Source of the DNA: Glandiceps talaboti
Taxonomy: Eukaryota > Hemichordata > Enteropneusta > Spengelidae
Direction of reading: 5' to 3'
Assembly (NCBI RefSeq): GCF_964340395.1
Contig: NC_135556.1
Span: forward strand, 19,813,642 to 19,875,641
DNA length: 62,000 bases
Shown here one piece after another: positions 59,301 to 62,000 of this stretch (its first letter is position 1; each line of letters opens with the position of its first letter). The position numbers and the translations under genes are program-made. A model generated the notes under the pieces. It saw nothing but the letters and a program-made list of their open reading frames with translations. It ran no database searches and was not told the DNA's origin.

Positions 59301-61390
59301 AGTCACCTCACTTTGTTTTCGTTCTTTTATCGCTTCTTCAACTTTCTCCTGCAATTTACTTTGAAAGTCTTGACAGAACCGGTCCAAATACTCTTGGTGC
59401 TCAGTGATTGATGAAGGGTCGAAACCTTAAAAACATCAACAGGATATTTGTTATACAACCAACATTTGTATTCAGGAGAAAATGATGTTCAATACCTGTC
59501 ATTTATACGTATACTTAGCAACAGTAACCATGTACATGAATATTTGTTATTTTTACTGAGCAACAGTAACCGTTAACCATGCACTATAATTCTCTTTATA
59601 TGACCAGGTAAACTTTAGACTTACCACTAGAGCAGCATGCTACGGTGTATGAAACAATATTTTGTAATGGTAATGTTGAAGGTATGTGTTTGTCTTTCAG
59701 TTCTTCTAAAAGTGTCTTGATATCATCTTCCGTCGTATGTTGGATGTCAATGAAATCTGGCGGTGCATTGTCAACAGGTTTTAATATTCTATGGAACCAC
59801 AGACATGATTTGCTAGGATCTTTAACCTTCAGAAGACCAGCATCAATTTCTCTCGCCGTAACTATAAAAGTAATGAAAGTGTGTTTCAAGCTGTCAATAA
59901 AACGAGCCCACTCCACGTTTTTAGAAAATACAACCAAACCTTTGAACATCAGTTACAGATGAAGGTATGTAATAACAGGTGTGATCAATTTGATTAATTT
60001 TGTAAACACACCCCTGAAGCGTTCGCAACCAATAAGAATCGTCACTTCAGAATGCAATGATCTAATTATCTTTCTGTCTCGAGTAAAAGTGAATCATTTC
60101 CCCATTTTTTGATAAACGTATATTATGATTGCCGATTCACAAACTTTAAACAATGAACGAAATTTCAACGAAAGTTGCTTAGCAAGGCCCTTACGTCACT
60201 TCCGCCTAAGTTAGGATCGATGGTAGCTCCGTACTGAATTTCGGGACATTTCATCTCGTTTAACATCCAAGGGTTTATTTAATATAGCGAATTCACAAGG
60301 CATGATCCTTCCATTTAAAACACACAAAAGTTAAATAAAATAGGCAAATTAAATTAAACAAATCAAGCTCTGGCAACACTCATAAGTTATACAGTCACAC
60401 CCACAAATCCCCCAAACTAGCAAACTATGTAAGCTTAATTCTTACCCGAGTGTACGTATTTGTTCACACGTTCTTTATCTTTTAATTTAACTTTGGCAAC
60501 TTTTGTGAATGCGGTCTGTATTTTTGCGTGTATTTCTCTCCACTCCTGTTTGGCTTTGTTTCTGAGTTCGGTATCAGAACTCTTGAAGTCAGGAAGGATT
60601 GTGCTGATTGGCTGAAGTACATATACTGGTGGGATATGGTTTTCATCTTTCTTGTACCAACTGACGTCAAAATGAAAAGAACACAATGTCATGTTTATTT
60701 GATAGAAAGGAGATAAAGGGGATAGCATGACACCGAGGCATATCATCGCACGATATGACCACAGGGGCGTGTAATATTTCATAGATTGTTGTTTTCCAGG
60801 TCTACAGACTAAATATAACAACCTTTTGATTATACTCTTATATTTATAGTATACGTAGTACTATAGAGATTGATACATTTGTAGCAGCAAGATTCGTATG
60901 ATATTTTCCTAAGAAAACGGAAATCTAAGCAATAATACACTCCCCTGTGGATATGACACCATTGTATGATGTTGGAATGGCATGATATTTGTGGCAATAT
61001 ATTATATGGCATGACACATGACATGGCGTTGTATGGCATGACACTACGACAAGACCATGACGTCGACATGACATAGTATGACATGACATCGTGTGGCATG
61101 ACATCGTACAGCATGTCTCCATGACAACACCATGGCATGACACAATTTATTTATGTTCGGTACTAAAAATGTATGGAATAACACAAAGTAAAGGATTTAG
61201 CTATACGTACACGAGCCTTTATGATTTGTATCATATACAAGCAAACTTTGTCAACCGTCAAAGTTTTTACCTACTGTAGAACGAGCTTCTTGATGTCGTC
61301 ATTGACGATTCCTTGAAGTAAAGCATCCAGTTCTGTTACGTCAACAATTCGCAATAAAGGCCTTTGTCCGTACTTGTGTGACAACAAAGT
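49892..61390 (-). CDS. NWD1-like NACHT/WD40 STAND ATPase gene, 5'-incomplete, 16 exons
   Basis: Sixteen exons can be joined on the minus strand: 61275-61390, 60446-60660, 59625-59861, 59214-59425, 58417-58662, 57702-57914, 57082-57451, 56235-56537, 55601-55823, 55027-55177, 54370-54544, 52502-54070, 52004-52126, 51728-51895, 50422-50563 and 49892-49974. All use GT-AG borders and phases agree at every junction but one. They encode about 1,514 residues, close to the usual length of vertebrate NWD1. Order of regions: NWD-type N-terminus, NACHT ATPase (Walker A at about residue 278, Walker B at about 363), winged helix (about 537-637), linker, WD40 propellers (about 790-1487), acidic tail. Proteins of this architecture are cytosolic nucleotide-switch scaffolds that oligomerise; the ligand here is unknown. 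The start codon lies beyond the right edge. One exon (51728-51895) carries a frame conflict. Whether this is NWD1 itself or a member of an expanded invertebrate NWD family cannot be settled here. Confidence 0.9.
50106..50392. repeat. three-part compound microsatellite in NWD1-like intron
   Basis: A (CTTGT)n tract at about 50129-50195 passes into (CTGT)n to 50320 (with a CTGC variant near 50267-50277), then (GACT)n to 50392. It fills most of the 447-base final intron. Both strands read open throughout, which explains the long frames here. Confidence 0.97.
50422..50563 (-). CDS. NWD1-like gene, last WD40 exon
   Basis: Acceptor TGTTTTCAG, donor GAAG|GTAATG; phase 0 to 1. It encodes KSKVQLTCNGDVIVVINAGG, then QPSVLRLHGENYTPFPMPTQ and TIGEG. 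The donor lies about 30 bases from a long (GACT)n microsatellite that fills most of the following intron. Confidence 0.85.
50564..51727 (-). other. NWD1-like intron carrying a MITE
   Basis: The intron between the last two WD40 exons. It holds the TIR element at 51164-51553. The rest (50570-51160) shows nothing recognisable. Confidence 0.8.
51164..51553. mobile_element. MITE, 390 bp, TA-flanked
   Basis: The left end TATAGTCATC...CATACACAAGTT and right end AACTTGTGTATGGATGACTATA are inverted repeats, extended by CTTCCACTTTTGATTGAGAA on both arms (about 60 paired bases). The ends sit at TA, as in Tc1/mariner-type insertions. An inner pair (ACCAGAGGTGTGA/TCACACCTCTGGT) also folds. No coding. Confidence 0.85.
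51728..51895 (-). CDS. NWD1-like gene, WD40 exon with internal frame conflict
   Basis: Acceptor ATTTCAG, donor AAAAG|GTAAGT. Entering in phase 1, as the preceding exon demands, it reads GAVVNELDGHYAIRV, a convincing WD40 start that soon meets a TAG. The frame shifted by one base reads SSDASRVLAFSDRERK and LTMWDTSDGRRLGSF, the matching WD40 end, and exits in phase 0 as the next exon requires. The exon therefore carries one base too many, somewhere around 51835-51860. The cause could be an inactivating mutation, an assembly error, or use of the weak phase-0 GTAACA donor of the previous exon. Confidence 0.8.
52004..52126 (-). CDS. NWD1-like gene, WD40 exon
   Basis: Acceptor CATTCCAG, donor ACAG|GTGAGT; phase 1 to 1. 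Joined to the previous exon it gives INLQTGKQLYHH, then VLDLVAIGDEKVVVQYSDTS and IRLLKMSTG, a WD40 repeat. Exit in phase 1 conflicts with the later frame of the next exon (see 51728-51895). Other GT sites nearby give phase 2 (GTATGT) or phase 0 (GTAACA) but are weaker. Confidence 0.88.
52127..52501 (-). other. NWD1-like intron, nothing recognised
   Basis: A 375-base intron between the large WD40 exon and the next. AT-rich, with no repeat or element seen. Confidence 0.8.
52502..54070 (-). CDS. NWD1-like gene, large WD40 exon
   Basis: This is the longest exon in the window (523 codons). The acceptor is CTACCACAG at 54071 and the donor ACTG|GTAAGT; phase 1 to 1. WD-type strand endings recur: STVKLWDIEEG, VRVVDLDKPE, NILIYKNFG, VAIWDLEKD, VRVWDINRG, FITVWDLSS, IKVVDINKG, IKIHDITTG, LHVWNTTT, LMVINLQTG. 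That is about ten repeats, enough with the flanking exons for two propellers. The open frame runs past both splice sites, upstream to a Met at 54140 and downstream to a stop at 52395, but the protein match and splice consensus end it at 54070 and 52502. Confidence 0.95.
54370..54544 (-). CDS. NWD1-like gene, first WD40 exon
   Basis: Acceptor TGTCTTTAG, donor ACGG|GTAAGT; phase 0 to 1. It reads LEKAKNPTKPCLIPTSPFLT, then LSGHTHRIYALDISESNKFA, a GH-type WD40 repeat start that is completed in the next exon by GSYDSTVKLWD. It marks the start of the first propeller. Confidence 0.9.
54633..54720. repeat. 88-bp intronic foldback
   Basis: TATTTTGATATCCAACAGTC plus ATTCATACTGCCAATGAT pairs with its inverse across a 12-base loop, with two or three mismatches in about 38 base pairs. 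It lies in the intron between 54545 and 55026. Confidence 0.9.
55027..55177 (-). CDS. NWD1-like gene, helical linker exon
   Basis: Acceptor TGATTTCTAG, donor CACG|GTAAGT; phase 2 to 0. It encodes ILDDFKAGRTMYPNNDKISI and AELLQLSHHALDDNPDQLST, an alpha-helical repeat-like linker between the ATPase and the WD40 propellers. Confidence 0.87.
55495..55562. repeat. perfect 22-bp stem hairpin in NWD1-like intron
   Basis: Arms 55495-55516 (GTCTCGGTTACCCAGACTCT+CG) and 55541-55562 pair perfectly; within the 24-base loop CGTTG/CAACG can add five more pairs. It begins about 40 bases past the 5' splice site of exon 55601-55823. Confidence 0.95.
55601..55823 (-). CDS. NWD1-like gene, post-winged-helix exon
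   Basis: Acceptor ACTTCCTAG, donor GTTAG|GTATGG; phase 1 to 2. It encodes GTKKPYKTKNGTVEEKDRLV, then NLRKMNELPHHLVHS and NFDWLLTKMMATSVR. The 'RK--ELP-HL--S' motif is typical of the alpha-helical repeat start after the NACHT module in NWD proteins. A very strong hairpin lies just downstream in the intron (55495-55562). Confidence 0.9.
55895..55928. repeat. G-rich run in NWD1-like intron
   Basis: GGGGGTGGGGGTGGAGGGGG followed by TGGGGGGGGGGG. Four or more G-tracts make this a candidate G-quadruplex on the plus strand, that is, C-rich in the pre-mRNA. Confidence 0.85.
56235..56537 (-). CDS. NWD1-like gene, winged-helix exon
   Basis: Acceptor TTCCGAACAG, donor AACG|GTTAGT (a less common donor). 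It reads AKSGLTENELEDLLSCDDDV, WTPPIRRLPPLLWIRIR, ERGADGARVIYWYHRQF. The 'WYHRQF' block with its His is the hallmark of the winged-helix subdomain that follows the NACHT core in NWD1-type proteins. Phase 1 to 1. Confidence 0.92.
57082..57451 (-). CDS. NWD1-like gene, NACHT C-terminal helical exon
   Basis: Acceptor GTTGCAG, donor AGCGG|GTAAGA; phase 0 to 1. It includes FLQVPRMKDSDVKVILEKWL, RTLTSKQMEVLIGAFQKC and PLPLFLKISFDGACQW, the helical NACHT-associated segment. It ends RVIAALFETIERNHGELLVS, which leads into the winged-helix exon (RALAYITA...SGLTENEL). Confidence 0.9.
57702..57914 (-). CDS. NWD1-like gene, Walker B exon
   Basis: A 71-codon phase 0-0 exon with a TTTCTCAG acceptor and AGA|GTAAGT donor. 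RPLVLYIDSLDQFDPDDGAH is the Walker B strand with catalytic acidic residues, followed by WLPMKLPDNVKLVVSTL. The Ser/Thr after the hydrophobic VKLVV strand corresponds to the sensor-1 position of STAND ATPases. All key residues expected of an active NACHT are visible. Confidence 0.95.
58417..58662 (-). CDS. NWD1-like gene, Walker A (P-loop) exon
   Basis: An 82-codon phase 0-0 exon with a TTTTTTCAG acceptor and GAA|GTAAGT donor. It contains PLVIYGESGCGKTSMIAMAA, the P-loop of the NACHT nucleotide-binding domain with the invariant Lys and Thr present, so nucleotide binding is likely intact. It continues with FPGGAVTVLRFIGTTPDSTT, where the RFIG-T--S motif is typical of the NWD/TEP1/NPHP3 type of NACHT. 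Confidence 0.95.
59214..59425 (-). CDS. NWD1-like gene, helical pre-NACHT exon
   Basis: Acceptor TTTTTAAG, donor CAG|GTATGT. It reads GFDPSSITEHQEYLDRFCQD, then a charged helical region and RFCNSKCEMFHGQADALQ. This is the conserved link (F-GR/Q----L) leading into the NACHT ATPase of NWD proteins. It enters in phase 1 and exits in phase 0. The open frame continues left into the intron as unrelated sequence. Confidence 0.85.
59625..59861 (-). CDS. NWD1-like gene, exon beginning VTAREIDAGLL
   Basis: Acceptor CTTTTATAG, donor AGTG|GTAAGT. Joined to the preceding exon it reads YVHSVTAREIDAGLL, matching the 'SVTE-E---GLL' segment of NWD proteins. It continues through CLWFHRIL and an acidic stretch (HTTEDDIKTLLEELKDKH). 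The open frame runs further upstream to a Met at 59949, but the acceptor and the protein match place the true exon edge at 59861. Confidence 0.85.
60446..60660 (-). CDS. NWD1-like gene, exon with WYKKDEN...YVLQP motif
   Basis: Acceptor GACGTCAG, donor TCGG|GTAAGA. The reading begins WYKKDENHIPPVYVLQPIS, a block characteristic of the NWD N-terminal module, followed by a Lys/Glu-rich, probably helical stretch (KAKQEWREIHAKIQ). It enters in phase 2 and leaves in phase 1, both matching its neighbours. Confidence 0.85.
60975..61142. repeat. irregular GCATGACA repeat in NWD1-like intron
   Basis: GGCATGACA, ACATGACAT and CATGACG words recur about a dozen times at uneven spacing in the intron between the first two visible exons. 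It is a degenerate short-unit repeat; the minus-strand open frames here (CHTMSCHTMSC) are artefacts. Confidence 0.85.
61275..61390 (-). CDS. NWD1-like gene, first visible exon (N-terminal region)
   Basis: The exon reads TLLSHKYGQRPLLRIVDV and continues to a GTAGGT donor, ending in phase 2 (CA, completed to CAT by the next exon). An HKYG-RPL motif is typical of the N-terminal region of NWD1/NWD2 proteins. The acceptor is TTTTAAG at 61391. Using the next GTAAAA donor instead would put a TAG stop in frame, so the GTAGGT donor is preferred. The exon starts in phase 0, so at least one further coding exon lies upstream, past the (CT)n tract and probably outside the window. Confidence 0.75.

Positions 61391-62000
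<610 letters not shown>

Overview
The window is eukaryotic nuclear DNA, most likely from a marine invertebrate (a lophotrochozoan or an invertebrate deuterostome; I cannot tell which). It is AT-rich and gene-poor. Real coding sequence is split into short exons with GT-AG introns, and the rest is packed with microsatellites, minisatellites and small terminal-inverted-repeat (TIR) elements. There is no sign of bacterial or organellar organisation, and no tRNA, rRNA or CRISPR array was found.

Two protein-coding genes can be supported, both on the minus strand. (1) From about 61.4 kb down to 49.9 kb lies an NWD1-like STAND ATPase (NACHT domain plus WD40 repeats). I could chain 16 exons by matching splice sites and phase: the N-terminal NWD-type region, Walker A (GESGCGKTS), Walker B (LVLYIDSLDQ), a winged-helix region, then WD40 propellers and an acidic C-terminus ending at a TAA at 49892. 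The first exon(s) lie beyond the right edge. Exon phases agree except at 51728-51895, where the WD40 signal changes frame: the exon carries one base too many. (2) At 3.2-5.4 kb are two exons of a BTB-Kelch (KLHL-type) protein. They hold the BTB domain and the start of the BACK region; the remaining BACK and Kelch exons must lie left of the window. A CpG-richer stretch at about 45.9-46.9 kb, with a perfect splice donor at 46408/46409, is a candidate promoter and 5' UTR exon for this gene. That would make most of 5.4-46.4 kb one giant intron.

Layout: 1-3171, KLHL intron with a dispersed element and a (CA)n/(CATA)n tract; 3172-5446, KLHL exons; 5447-46408, about 41 kb with no recognised exon but many repeats (MITE-like TIR elements of several families, a 2.1 kb foldback element at 33825-35933, minisatellites at 12.8-13.8, 19.5, 25.6, 27.85-28.5 and 36.4-36.9 kb); 46409-46.9 kb, candidate promoter and first exon; 46.9-49.9 kb, intergenic with (CAG/CAA)n and (CAAA)n; 49892-61390, NWD1-like gene; 61391-62000, intron with a long (CT)n tract.

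The two genes have no evident functional link beyond their shared orientation. The most notable unexplained structure is the repeat landscape: several TIR and foldback families, each with more than one copy in the window, and a 28-bp minisatellite whose unit is itself a small hairpin and seems to have grown out of a duplicated unique segment.
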